Translations under genes and position numbers: made by a program
Shown here: piece after piece, positions 1 to 7,432 of the stretch
How positions within the stretch are numbered: the first letter of the stretch is position 1
Layout of the letters: each line of letters begins with the position of its first letter
Notes under the pieces: generated by a model
What the model was told of the DNA's origin: nothing
The model's input: only the letters and a program-made list of their open reading frames with translations
The model's database searches: none
Assembly (NCBI RefSeq): GCF_024345975.1
Contig: NZ_JAGQCD010000025.1
Coordinates: forward strand, 1-52,811
Origin: Cyanobium sp. Cruz-8D1
GTDB lineage: Bacteria > Cyanobacteriota > Cyanobacteriia > PCC-6307 > Cyanobiaceae
Reading direction: 5' to 3'
DNA: 52,811 nucleotides

Positions 1-267
1 TTGCCAGGTCGCTACAGCCGGGGCCTGACGCGGGTGTCCCTCGCCTCCTTCGTGATGGCCTCCTCTTTCCCCCGCTGCGAGATCCGTCAGCTGGCGGTGT
101 TCGTGTATCCCGGTGGGATCAAGGCGCATGATGCCGAGCGAATCACGGTCTTCTATGGCCGCCGCGGCCTGCCGGTCAAAAAGCCCCGCTTCATTCCGGC
201 CCAGCTGGCCCATCAGCTGGCCCGCAAGCTCCAGGCCAAGCGGCTTGGCACCGTGGCGGTGCTGTGA
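1..267 (+). CDS. Hypothetical protein, probably truncated by the window edge
   Basis: The frame is open from the first base to a TGA at 265-267, so the start may lie outside the window; a TTG at position 1 is only a formal start. The translation is basic, with a protein-like stretch (AVFVYPGGIKAHDAERI) rather than the arginine/proline-rich noise of shadow frames. It runs toward the minus-strand genes that follow. I do not recognise the family. A GC-rich hairpin follows within 10 bases. Confidence 0.4.
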   Translation: MPGRYSRGLTRVSLASFVMASSFPRCEIRQLAVFVYPGGIKAHDAERITVFYGRRGLPVKKPRFIPAQLAHQLARKLQAKRLGTVAVL

Positions 268-273
268 GCCGCC

Positions 274-289
274 AGGGGCTGCGGCCCCT
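274..289. terminator. GC-rich hairpin between convergent genes
   Basis: AGGGGC and GCCCCT form a perfect 6-bp stem with a four-base loop directly after the stop of the plus-strand gene and before the end of the minus-strand gene. There is no T-tract, so it is at best a weak or bidirectional terminator. Confidence 0.25.
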
Positions 290-329
290 GCCCCGGCGGG
301 CCTGCGGGCCCCCGGGGCTTTCAGCTGAC

Positions 330-506
330 TCAGCGAACCGACTGATTCCGCTGCCAGTTGCGCTCCAGCGCCACCCGATAGCGCTCGATCCCCCAAGCGC
401 TGCTGCGCATCTGACGGTTGATCAGCCGAGTCACCTTCCAGGCCTTGAGCCCCATGCCGACAGCGAAGACCAGCCAGGGCACCAGAAGCCAGAGCGGATG
501 GTCCAT
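330..506 (-). CDS. Small single-pass membrane protein of the prophage
   Basis: About 58 residues starting MDHPLWLLVPWLVFAVG. The N-terminal hydrophobic segment (residues about 4-20) is followed by a basic tail rich in Arg and Gln, giving an N-out/C-in type small membrane protein. I chose the ATG at 506 because it overlaps the upstream gene's stop codon (TGATG), typical of translational coupling; an upstream in-frame start would run far into that gene. Small membrane proteins at the edge of phage structural modules can be holins or membrane anchors, but nothing here shows which. Confidence 0.5.
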   Translation of the reverse strand: MDHPLWLLVPWLVFAVGMGLKAWKVTRLINRQMRSSAWGIERYRVALERNWQRNQSVR

Positions 507-799
507 CAAGCCGGCAGCGGTGTCCTCGCTCTTCTGCAGCGCTGGCTCTGCTGGTGTTGGCGGACGGTCCACTGGTTGCCCTTGATCGCCACACCGCAGT
601 GCTCGCAGATCGTCACCGGCCGACTTCTGCACCACTGCTCGGGTCGCTCACCCACCAACTCGCGGCGGCTGGGGTCGATTCCCCGGCCCTGCTGGTAGCG
701 GGTGAGTGCTGGTGCCGTGGTCACGAAGCCCGTCTCCAGACAGCGAAACAGCAGGGACTGGCCCCGCAGGTTCTGGACGTTGAAGGTGGTGGCCGTCAT
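506..799 (-). CDS. Small phage protein with a zinc-binding Cys/His motif
   Basis: About 97 residues from the ATG at 799. The C-terminal part contains CEHCGVAIKGNQW followed by a spaced His and Cys (pattern C-x2-C ... H ... C), which looks like a small zinc knuckle or ribbon. The N-terminal half (TFNVQNLRGQSLLFR) has no motif I recognise. It is the first of two coupled minus-strand genes. Zinc-ribbon proteins of this size are common among phage proteins of unknown role. An ATG 36 bases further upstream (835) is the alternative start. Confidence 0.6.
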   Translation of the reverse strand: MTATTFNVQNLRGQSLLFRCLETGFVTTAPALTRYQQGRGIDPSRRELVGERPEQWCRSRPVTICEHCGVAIKGNQWTVRQHQQSQRCRRARTPLPA

Positions 800-835
800 C
801 AGCGCAGGGTCCGCTGCCACCACAGATGGTGGCAC

Positions 836-1177
836 GAGCTCCCTGTCTCCACCACCGGTGGCGGGCGATCAGGCGGCTGGCACGGGAGCCGACCAGGACA
901 GCAGGGTCTGAGACGAGGGATTTCCCAGAACCTGAAAAATTTCCGAGGCACCCTGCGCCGCTCCTGGAAACAGGGGGAATACCCCTCGCGAGTTTGGGTT
1001 TTTCTGCGGGGATCTGCAGGCTTCTGCAAGGAGTTGCAGGGAGCTGATTTTGAAACGCAAATTATGAGCAAATCTCGCAATTTTTTTCGCGTCAGTTTCT
1101 CCCTTTTTGATTGTTGATTGATTGATCGCTTGTGTATTCCCAGGTTCGGGCGTTGGCGGGGTTGAATCAGTTGCGCG
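836..1177. other. Non-coding gap between late-module genes
   Basis: No convincing gene on either strand. The segment separates the Cys/His-motif gene from the WGG-motif gene, both read leftward, so it may hold a promoter for the former. Visible structure: three imperfect repeats of a CTGCA-containing unit at 1012-1043, a short GGGG/CCCC hairpin at 974-985, and an AT-rich stretch at 1050-1130 with TTGATTG repeats. I could not place a -35/-10 pair with sensible spacing. Confidence 0.4.
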
Positions 1178-1564
1178 TCAGCGGCGGCGGGGTTGCTTGG
1201 TTGAGCGCTGGGCTGCTTGCTCCGCAGCATCCATCCGTCGGGCAAGACCAGTGGCCCAGCGGCGGCCGGGCTCACCGCCCCAGCCATCCCAGGCCTGGCG
1301 GCCCTTGCCGTACTGAGCCCAGCTGGAGCCCTGCTTGTCCACCTCGTGGCGAGCGAAGTAGCTGACCATCCGGTCGATGGTGGCCGGTGATAACTGCTGA
1401 CGGTTGAGCAGCTGCCGGGCTCGCGCCAGCCCCACAGGCGTCATGCCCCGGTTGGATGGAGGCTGCTGGGCCCGGCGCTCCAGGGCACGACGGGCTGCAG
1501 CCGCCACCGGCTCCGGAGGTCGGAACGAAAGGCCGGCATAGAAGCTGCGGGGCCGCCTTGCCAT
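1178..1564 (-). CDS. Phage head-region protein with the ARHEVDK...W...WGG motif
   Basis: 128 residues. Residues about 41-105 hold an ordered motif set: TPVGLARARQLLNRQQLS, then MVSYFARHEVDK, then AWDGWGGEPGRRWA. From memory, this arrangement recurs in phage proteins encoded near scaffold, protease or capsid genes (a conserved helical domain of unknown role). The ends are basic and low-complexity. It lies nine bases downstream of the scaffold-like gene on the same strand, consistent with a shared head-assembly operon. The function itself is not known to me. Confidence 0.7.
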   Translation of the reverse strand: MARRPRSFYAGLSFRPPEPVAAAARRALERRAQQPPSNRGMTPVGLARARQLLNRQQLSPATIDRMVSYFARHEVDKQGSSWAQYGKGRQAWDGWGGEPGRRWATGLARRMDAAEQAAQRSTKQPRRR

Positions 1565-1573
1565 CGACTGGTC

Positions 1574-2437
1574 TCAGCGACGAGCCCCGCGGCCGTTCAC
1601 CGCGAAGGACGCCCGATAGAGCTCAGAGGCCGACATCGCCTGAGGGTTGATCGGCTCGCCGTTGCTGCCGATGCCCGACACCGTCAGGCCTCCGGCGGCC
1701 TGCATGCCAGCCGGGCCGCGCTGCTGAAACAGGAAGCCGTAGACGGGGTGCACCCGCATCTGATCGAGGAACTCGGTCGTCGTCATCGGCCGGCCGTCAT
1801 CACCGAGGAGGGGCTTGCCCTGGGAGTCGAGCGGTTCGAGCACGTCCTTGCCGTCGCCGCCAGTGCTGAGCCGGAAGCACGTGCCGAGCTGCCCCTTGAA
1901 GATGTCAAAGAACGTGCCCCTGGTGTCACCGCCGGTGCGGCCCTCGGCCTGGGAGAAGGCGCGCTCCAGCAGGCGGTCTTTGCGGAGTTGGAGGATCTGC
2001 TGCTTGGCCTCATCGCGCTCAGCGGCAACAGCGGCCACCTTTTGAGCGGAGGCCTCCTCCATCTGCCGCTCGCGCAGCTCCATCTGCTGCTCGAGGATCT
2101 GCTTCTGCCGTTCGGCCTCCTGCAGGCGGGCGTACTCCTCGGGGTTGATCTCGGAGAAGCGGTTCAGCTGCTGGCGCAGGGTGCGGATCTCTTTTTCAAG
2201 CTGGTTGCTCTTGCGCCGCTCGGCCCGTAGAGGCTCGGAGCTGCGGTGGTCATCGCCACCAGTGTCAGCGCCTGCAGCCGTGGCCGGGGCGGGGGGATCG
2301 CCTGCCGAAGCATCGGCAGTGCCCTGACCATCGGCACCACTGTCGGTGCTCTGGCCATTTGCGGCGTAATTGTCGTCAGCACCCTGACCGCTGGAGGTGG
2401 TGGTGCTGGAGGGGGAAGCAGAAGTGGCAGTGGCCAT
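1574..2437 (-). CDS. Scaffold-like phage head protein (acidic tail and coiled coil)
   Basis: 287 residues. The first ~65 residues are low-complexity, rich in Ser, Thr, Gly, Asp; residues ~70-170 form a long charged coiled coil (repeats of LEKEIRTLRQQL, EQQMELRERQMEE); a globular C-terminal part ends the protein. This architecture, and a position after portal and small head genes and immediately before the WGG-motif gene, matches phage capsid scaffolding or capsid-assembly proteins, which coil, co-assemble with coat protein and leave the prohead. No protease catalytic motif is visible. The coat gene would be expected further left, outside the window. Assignment rests on architecture and position, not on a diagnostic motif. 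Confidence 0.65.
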   Translation of the reverse strand: MATATSASPSSTTTSSGQGADDNYAANGQSTDSGADGQGTADASAGDPPAPATAAGADTGGDDHRSSEPLRAERRKSNQLEKEIRTLRQQLNRFSEINPEEYARLQEAERQKQILEQQMELRERQMEEASAQKVAAVAAERDEAKQQILQLRKDRLLERAFSQAEGRTGGDTRGTFFDIFKGQLGTCFRLSTGGDGKDVLEPLDSQGKPLLGDDGRPMTTTEFLDQMRVHPVYGFLFQQRGPAGMQAAGGLTVSGIGSNGEPINPQAMSASELYRASFAVNGRGARR

Positions 2438-2583
2438 GACCCATCGCGGCTGTCGTGGAGGAGCACCCCGTCCGGGCTGTGCTCCTCAGCTATTGCCAGC
2501 CATCGATCTGTGAGGAGACGGCAGCGGACAAAGACCGGAAGCCGAGGAGCTGCTTACGGTCAACCTCAGATACCTGCCCTCCC

Positions 2584-2715
2584 GTGAAGCGCTTCCTCTC
2601 GATCGCGTTGCTCACTGCTGCGGTGCTGGGTGGCAGCGGGGCCATGGCCTGCGAGAAGCACCTGAACGGCCACCAGAACAGCAGCGGCACCAACACCGAG
2701 GGGGCAAAGAAGTAG
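2584..2715 (+). CDS. Possible small secreted protein on the opposite strand
   Basis: A 43-residue frame starting GTG: basic N-terminus (VKRFLS), hydrophobic core (IALLTAAVLGG) and an AMA-C junction that fits signal peptidase I cleavage, leaving a mature peptide of about 21 hydrophilic residues. It occupies the otherwise empty gap between two leftward phage genes and runs against them. There is no clear ribosome binding site. It could be a moron-type accessory gene expressed from the lysogen, or chance; the well-formed signal peptide is the only argument for it. Confidence 0.35.
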   Translation: MKRFLSIALLTAAVLGGSGAMACEKHLNGHQNSSGTNTEGAKK

Positions 2716-2734
2716 GCGACAAGAGCGGCTCCGC

Positions 2735-3643
2735 TCAGCCCCGCGAGAGCTCCAGCTGCCTGGCCAGCCACAGCTCCACGTCCTCGTAGGTGTAGCGGAC
2801 GAGGTTGCCCAGCTTCACGAAGGGAGGCCCATAGCCGCTGGAGTTCCAGCTGTAGATGGTGGAGAGCGACACGCCCAGGTAGGCGGCCAGGGTCTCGGGT
2901 GTGTAGAAGCCGCTCGGCAGGCTGGTGGTGCTGCTGTCGGCGTTGGCTGCAGCACGGCGCTTGGGGATGAACAGCCAGCTCCCCAGCGGCAGCTGGTCGG
3001 ATGGGCGGGCAGTGATGGTGGGGTTGAGGCTGCGCAGGGTGGTCACGGTGGTGCCGTGGCGCTCGGCCAGCACGTTGAGGCTGTCGCCGGTGCCCACCAC
3101 CGCCACCCGGTTGGGTTTGAGCGCGGCCTGGATCCGTTCGCCGAGCAGCGGCTGGGTCAAGGAGCCGATTCCACCGGCGCCATAGAGGCCGCCGAATTCG
3201 GTCACCGAGAAGGCCCCCAGCTGGCCGCGGCTGGGGGAAGGGAGCAGGCCTGGGGTGCGCAGCTCCGTGAGCGGCCCCAGCCACACCGCCCCGAAACACG
3301 GGGTGAGCAGTGCCGGTGTGGTGGCTGAGACGGGCCGGATGCCGCTGGTGCTCCAACTGATGGCCGCCGCCAGCCAGTCCCAGGGTTGGGACGGGGTCAG
3401 CGGCAGCACTGCCCCACGGGTGAGGTAGCCCTCGTAGGTGAAGTCGCCGGTATCGAGCCCCGGAGCGTTCTCCTTGCTGGAGATTCCCCGCAGGCGCTTG
3501 AGGAACCCCTCGAACAGGAACCTCCCCGTGCGGGCTGAATCCAGCACCCCCGGCAGTTGGTTGGAGAACAGCAGGATGCGGGCATTGGCATAGGGCTGCA
3601 GCGCCGACGGAGGCAAGGGCCCAGGGGCGGGAGTGCTGGTCAC
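2735..3643 (-). CDS. Phage protein fusing a LysM-like domain to a helix-turn-helix domain
   Basis: 302 residues in three parts. Residues 1-~175 have no recognised domain. Residues ~180-228 (VAVVGTGDSLNVLAERHGTT ... LNPTI ... LPLGSWLFIP) follow the LysM pattern of about 45 residues. Residues ~246-296 (FYTPETLAAYLGVSLSTIYSW ... FVKLGNLVRYTYEDVELWL) read as an excisionase/HTH_17-type winged helix. It is three bases downstream of a small head-region gene in the portal operon. LysM in phage often appears in tail or baseplate proteins and binds glycan; a DNA-binding domain on the same chain is unusual. Gene extent is secure; function is not. Confidence 0.75.
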   Translation of the reverse strand: MTSTPAPGPLPPSALQPYANARILLFSNQLPGVLDSARTGRFLFEGFLKRLRGISSKENAPGLDTGDFTYEGYLTRGAVLPLTPSQPWDWLAAAISWSTSGIRPVSATTPALLTPCFGAVWLGPLTELRTPGLLPSPSRGQLGAFSVTEFGGLYGAGGIGSLTQPLLGERIQAALKPNRVAVVGTGDSLNVLAERHGTTVTTLRSLNPTITARPSDQLPLGSWLFIPKRRAAANADSSTTSLPSGFYTPETLAAYLGVSLSTIYSWNSSGYGPPFVKLGNLVRYTYEDVELWLARQLELSRG

Positions 3644-3646
3644 GGC

Positions 3647-4165
3647 TCAGCCCCGCTCCAGGGGTGCGGTGAAGGCACTGCCCTGGCCGCTCAACTGGGG
3701 ATCGCGGCTCCAGTTCGCCAGGGTGGGGAGCATCAGCAGCAGCGCCTGGGCATGGCTGCCCCGCTGGCGCCGCAACGCCTGCTCGATCGAGAGACCCACG
3801 CCGTAGCGAGTGATCGTCTCCTCCCGCAGCAACTCGGTGTCGTACTCGATCACGTCCGCCTTCTTGACCGGCAGCGTCCCGTCATCCGGCAAGGCGTCCG
3901 CGGCCACTGCCTTACGGCGGGTCTCGATGGGCGCCTGTAGCTGCTCGGGGCCCAGTCCCGCCAGCTCGGTCTCGATGGCGGCAATGGCATCCAGCTCCCT
4001 GCGGGCTGTGGGGATGGCATCGGGGTAGAGCTGCTCGAGATCTGCCATGGCGTCGTTGATGGCGCGGATCGCGGCCATCTGGGCCGGAATCGAGAGGGCA
4101 ACGCGGATGCCCTCCAGGTCAGCAGCACGCCAGCGGTAGGGCGAGTCGGTCGGGGTCTGGCTCAT
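3647..4165 (-). CDS. Portal-adjacent phage protein, unknown
   Basis: 172 residues, mostly helical and charged, with a run RWRAADLEGIRVALSIPAQM near the N-terminus and LREETITRYGVGLSIEQALR near the C-terminus. Its start overlaps the end of the portal gene by four bases, so the two are translationally coupled. Position suggests a head-completion, connector or chaperone-like role, but I recognise no family and see no catalytic motif. Confidence 0.7.
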   Translation of the reverse strand: MSQTPTDSPYRWRAADLEGIRVALSIPAQMAAIRAINDAMADLEQLYPDAIPTARRELDAIAAIETELAGLGPEQLQAPIETRRKAVAADALPDDGTLPVKKADVIEYDTELLREETITRYGVGLSIEQALRRQRGSHAQALLLMLPTLANWSRDPQLSGQGSAFTAPLERG

Positions 4166-5733
4166 GCGGCTGCAGGCGCGGCTGACTCCTCTTGCCTGAG
4201 GGGCACCGGCGCCGAGCTTTCGGCAGCTCTGGGCTCTGGGGACCGGCTCCCGTCCCCGGCCCTGGTGGCTGGGCTGTCATCCAGCGTCGGGCTGCTGATC
4301 GCATTTGCCGTCGCCAGGGCCAGCTGGTGCCGGAGCTCCTCCCGGGAGATGACGCCCTTGTCGAAGAGCTCGATCCATTCCTTCACCTGGGGCTGGGGCT
4401 GGATCGGCGGGGTGAGCGGGCTCACCGTCACCTGCAGACCGGCGGCCGGGTCAAGTGGCTCGCCGGTGAGGGCACACCAGTGCTGCAGCAGGGTGGAGAA
4501 CAGCGAGGCCTTCTGGATCGCCATCGCCTGCAGCAGCGCGTAGCTCTGGCTCGCGGTGAGGCTGATCTCCATCTCGGTGCGGGCAGCACCACGGTTCTGG
4601 CTGGGGATCAGGGCATCGCGGCGCATGGTGTCGTCAAGGATCTGCAGCCAGGCCCGATGCTCCGCCAGAGACCGCGCCCGGATCTCCACGAACTCAAAGG
4701 AGGCATCGGAGGGCAGGTCCATGCAGGTGTTCGGACCCAGCACCACCGGACCGGCCTGGCTGTTGCCCATGGCGTCCACCATCCCTTTGCGGACGCCGAC
4801 AGGGAGGGCAGTTCTAGAGAGCAGCTCCTCGTATTCGCTCTTGCAGCGGAAGTGATTGAGGTACTGGTGCGCCAGACCCAGGTGCGGCAGGTCCCCCTCG
4901 CCAAAGCCGGAACCATCGGAGGTGTACCAGCAGGCCGGCAGGCGGCTGATGCCCTCGTAGGTAGTAGTCGCCGGTGCCTCGCAGCGCCAGCCGCTGGTGG
5001 TCTGGGGGTCAGCGCAGATCGGGTGGTGGGCCAGCTGCAGGCCGGAGACAGCGTCACCAGTGGTGAGCAGCTGCAGGCTCCGGTAGTGCCAGCGGTCGGG
5101 GGCGTCGGCATCGCCCAGCAGGGCGTTGATCTGCTCGGTGACTGACCCCTCACTGCCGGGGGGCTCAGCACTGATCGGTTGGTTGATCGGCTCGCGCCAA
5201 ATGATCCGGCCAGGCAGGCCGTAGGAGACGGGCAGCTCCCAGTTCAGGCAGTTGGCCCTGGGCACCAGCTGCAGCCGGGGCAGCGAAAGCCGATCGCCGC
5301 GGCGCAGAGCCTCCTGCCGGTCGCCCTCGCTGGGCCAGCTGTGCTCGGGAGGGAGCACCAGCACGAGGGCGGCGCCGTCGCGAAGCACCAGCAGGTCGGC
5401 GGCGGCAAGGAAGACGCCCAGGTCCGTGCCCCGGCCATCCACGTCGGTGAGCACCGAGCTCAGGCTGGTCGGGAGGCTGAGCCAGCTGCCCCGGCTGAGC
5501 ATGCCGGCGTAGGTGCGCAGGGCATCGCGGAAGAAGCCTGAGGGGCGAGCAGCGTCCAGGCGCTTGCGGTAGGCCGTCTCCGGTTCCCGTTCACCCTTGG
5601 GCAGGTAGTGCTCCTTGCGGCTGCTGCCGTCAGGGGCGGCAAGCAGGGCCCAGCAGTCGGCGGTGATCTGCAGGGAGGGTTGCAAGACGCATAGTCCGGA
5701 ATGAGACTGCCAAGGCACTGGGGCGCAAATCAC
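4162..5733 (-). CDS. Phage portal protein, DUF4055-like
   Basis: About 523 residues. The central part resembles the DUF4055 portal family: LGLAHQYLNHFRCKSEYEELL, then a TALPVGVRKG segment, then ARSLAEHRAWLQILDDTMR and EISLTASQSYALLQAMA near the C-terminal third. Portals form the dodecameric ring through which terminase packages DNA; the neighbouring terminase genes support this. The tail (last ~50 residues) is Pro/Ser/Ala-rich and disordered-looking. The first in-frame start is a GTG at 5733, right at the boundary of the AT-rich insert, so the native N-terminus may have been altered by the insertion; a second GTG lies 18 bases further in. Confidence 0.8.
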   Translation of the reverse strand: MICAPVPWQSHSGLCVLQPSLQITADCWALLAAPDGSSRKEHYLPKGEREPETAYRKRLDAARPSGFFRDALRTYAGMLSRGSWLSLPTSLSSVLTDVDGRGTDLGVFLAAADLLVLRDGAALVLVLPPEHSWPSEGDRQEALRRGDRLSLPRLQLVPRANCLNWELPVSYGLPGRIIWREPINQPISAEPPGSEGSVTEQINALLGDADAPDRWHYRSLQLLTTGDAVSGLQLAHHPICADPQTTSGWRCEAPATTTYEGISRLPACWYTSDGSGFGEGDLPHLGLAHQYLNHFRCKSEYEELLSRTALPVGVRKGMVDAMGNSQAGPVVLGPNTCMDLPSDASFEFVEIRARSLAEHRAWLQILDDTMRRDALIPSQNRGAARTEMEISLTASQSYALLQAMAIQKASLFSTLLQHWCALTGEPLDPAAGLQVTVSPLTPPIQPQPQVKEWIELFDKGVISREELRHQLALATANAISSPTLDDSPATRAGDGSRSPEPRAAESSAPVPLRQEESAAPAAA

Positions 5734-6802
5734 GATGAATCGAAAACAAAGTTCGCCATCGCCTATTGCCTGCCTACCCGACGCAGTAAACGATCAGAGC
5801 GAGAGCTGGCTTGTCAGCGGTGATCCTGACCTGCAGCTTTACTCTAATGCTGATTGAGCAAGCATTCATGGCGCTTCCTGAGTTTCTAACTGGAGCGCCA
5901 TTCAAAAAGTACCAGAATGAAGGTACTGTTGTTACCGCTTTTTCCATGGCAGTTCTGCAGGAGTTGAATTCCAGGAACGTGCCAAATCCTGTTGCTGCAT
6001 TAAGAGAAGAAGTCAATTATCCTTTCGCTCGAAAGTGGAGGGCAGATCTTCATCTTGACCTTGCCGCGATGAAGATATTTACCCCCGAGTTATCCTCCTA
6101 CGGATATTATCAGAACAACTGGCTGGAGGCAAAATACTCCCGACTCAACCAAGAAGGCAAGCCAAGTATTTCCGGTCTTGTTACAACTCTTTTGCTCCTG
6201 AAGGATATTGTCAGAATTTGCGCTCTTCCTCCCGACTCAAGCCCCGGAAAAGAATCAACTAGTGGTCGCTACCTATTGCATGCTTACCAAGGAGACCCTT
6301 TCCAGTATTTTAGTCTGCGAAGGAATAGTGGCAAAAAGCGCGACGAGAGAGAGTGGATCACTTCCTTGCTTGTCCAGGGGGCTTCATCAATTAGATCTCT
6401 TGATATTCATTGCGAGAAATCAAAGACCTTTGAATCGCACGTCGGGAAGCACACTCGCCTCATACGAATGAGTGCCGACGTAACCAATATTGCGCATTCT
6501 CCCAGGGATCCTTCTGCAGATGCCTACTATATTGTCTTGACAAGGGTAGATAACTTTTCGATCAGGGTAGGCAGTCGGTGCCTCGGAAGAAGGCAGGGGG
6601 TTATCTTTGGAAGCCATCCCGATAGCGCAAGGCTGGTACCCGCTGCTATAGCTCAATTGCTGGCTGACTAATCTATTTCGGTATTCCTAGCTTACAAGCA
6701 GAGGGCTTTGAGAAGTATTGACCGGGCTCCCTTGATTTGCCTTGGTTTAGTCTATATCGTGGTCCTAGCAATTGTATTAGTCTCGTATCGATTGTAAAGC
6801 GC
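5734..6802. other. AT-richer insert between portal and sigma-like genes
   Basis: The composition changes abruptly: runs such as aagatattta, caaaatactcc and ttgattgagc replace the GC-rich codons seen on both sides. The only gene inside reads rightward, against the flanking leftward genes. The right border falls near the end of the sigma-like gene and the left border near the start of the portal gene, both of which look irregular. This is the profile of a moron or other recently acquired cargo. I see no terminal inverted repeats or transposase, so the insertion mechanism is open. Confidence 0.7.
5868..6671 (+). CDS. Putative PD-(D/E)XK nuclease in the AT-rich cargo segment
   Basis: About 267 residues from the ATG at 5868 (MALPEFLTGAPFKKY); an ATG at 5847 and a TTG at 5811 are in-frame alternatives and no site has a good ribosome binding sequence. 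I do not recognise the family. The N-terminal third reads like a restriction-endonuclease core: a helix with Glu (QNEGTVVTAFSMAVLQEL), an Asp after a basic run (KWRADLHLD), then an ExK strand (NNWLEAKYSR). The rest has no motif known to me. AT-rich codons and opposite orientation mark it as foreign to the prophage. A role in excluding other phages, or as a selfish nuclease, is conceivable; no methyltransferase is nearby. Coding status is strong, activity inferred. Confidence 0.7.
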   Translation: MALPEFLTGAPFKKYQNEGTVVTAFSMAVLQELNSRNVPNPVAALREEVNYPFARKWRADLHLDLAAMKIFTPELSSYGYYQNNWLEAKYSRLNQEGKPSISGLVTTLLLLKDIVRICALPPDSSPGKESTSGRYLLHAYQGDPFQYFSLRRNSGKKRDEREWITSLLVQGASSIRSLDIHCEKSKTFESHVGKHTRLIRMSADVTNIAHSPRDPSADAYYIVLTRVDNFSIRVGSRCLGRRQGVIFGSHPDSARLVPAAIAQLLAD

Positions 6803-7429
6803 TTAGCAAATGCCATTGTCGAGTGCCACAATTTTGCTGCTGCATGCAAGACATACCTGAGCCCATCGTTCAGTGCTGATGCCCAATTGTCCAGGAACTT
6901 CGGCTGCAGCATTACCTAGTCTGAGTAGCTTTTGCCCACGTGCGTAGAGCTCCCTCCAGCTAGCAGGCACCTTAATCATGAACCCCTTGTCCCGGAGGTA
7001 GTGATACACCTCCCCATTGGCGTAGGTGCGTGCATAGGGCCGAAAGGAACCCCGCTCGGGTGAGTAGCGGCGAGCAGCCTGGATGATGCCGAGCATGGCG
7101 ATCTGCTCCAGGTCTTCTTTCGGGTGCCCCGTGCGGCGAGAGATGTTGCCGGCCACGGTGGCGGCGAGGTCGCGGTGCTGCAGCGCAAGGGCATTGGCGG
7201 CGGCATGGGGGTTCACCGGCCGGTGCCGCCGCGGCTTGGCCGGGAAGGCGATCACCAGCTGAACAGCCTGATGGCTCGGCGCGGGTCGCGCGCGCTGAGC
7301 ACGGCGAGGCCGCGGCAGACACGTCGCCACCACCGGCGGCCGCAGCGGCAGGTCCAGCTGACCAGCTAAGGCGGCTGCAGCGATGCGGCAGGCCGGAGTC
7401 CGTAGTGGCCGGGCGATGGCGACCGTCAT
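6803..7429 (-). CDS. Sigma-70-like protein lacking region 4
   Basis: 208 residues. The first ~80 are a basic, Pro/Arg-rich extension. Residues ~85-150 match sigma region 2: ALALQHRDLAATVAGNI, DLEQIAMLGIIQAARRYSPE, RGSFRPYARTYANGEVYHYL, RDKGFMIKVP, followed by a region-3-like helix and the beginning of what is usually an SLD-type linker (VALDNGIC) where it stops. Sigma region 4, which reads the -35 element, is absent. The stop lies at the border of the AT-rich insert, so the gene may have lost its 3' end, or it may be a genuine region-2/3 protein redirecting host RNA polymerase to phage promoters. It starts three bases after the terminase stop. Confidence 0.75.
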   Translation of the reverse strand: MTVAIARPLRTPACRIAAAALAGQLDLPLRPPVVATCLPRPRRAQRARPAPSHQAVQLVIAFPAKPRRHRPVNPHAAANALALQHRDLAATVAGNISRRTGHPKEDLEQIAMLGIIQAARRYSPERGSFRPYARTYANGEVYHYLRDKGFMIKVPASWRELYARGQKLLRLGNAAAEVPGQLGISTERWAQVCLACSSKIVALDNGIC

Positions 7430-7432
7430 CGC

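Noticed and set aside
6673..6912. Minus-strand frame overlapping the end of the sigma-like gene as missing region 4 in another frame
   Set aside because: Its translation shows no region 4 helix-turn-helix pattern, so a simple frameshift does not restore the domain.
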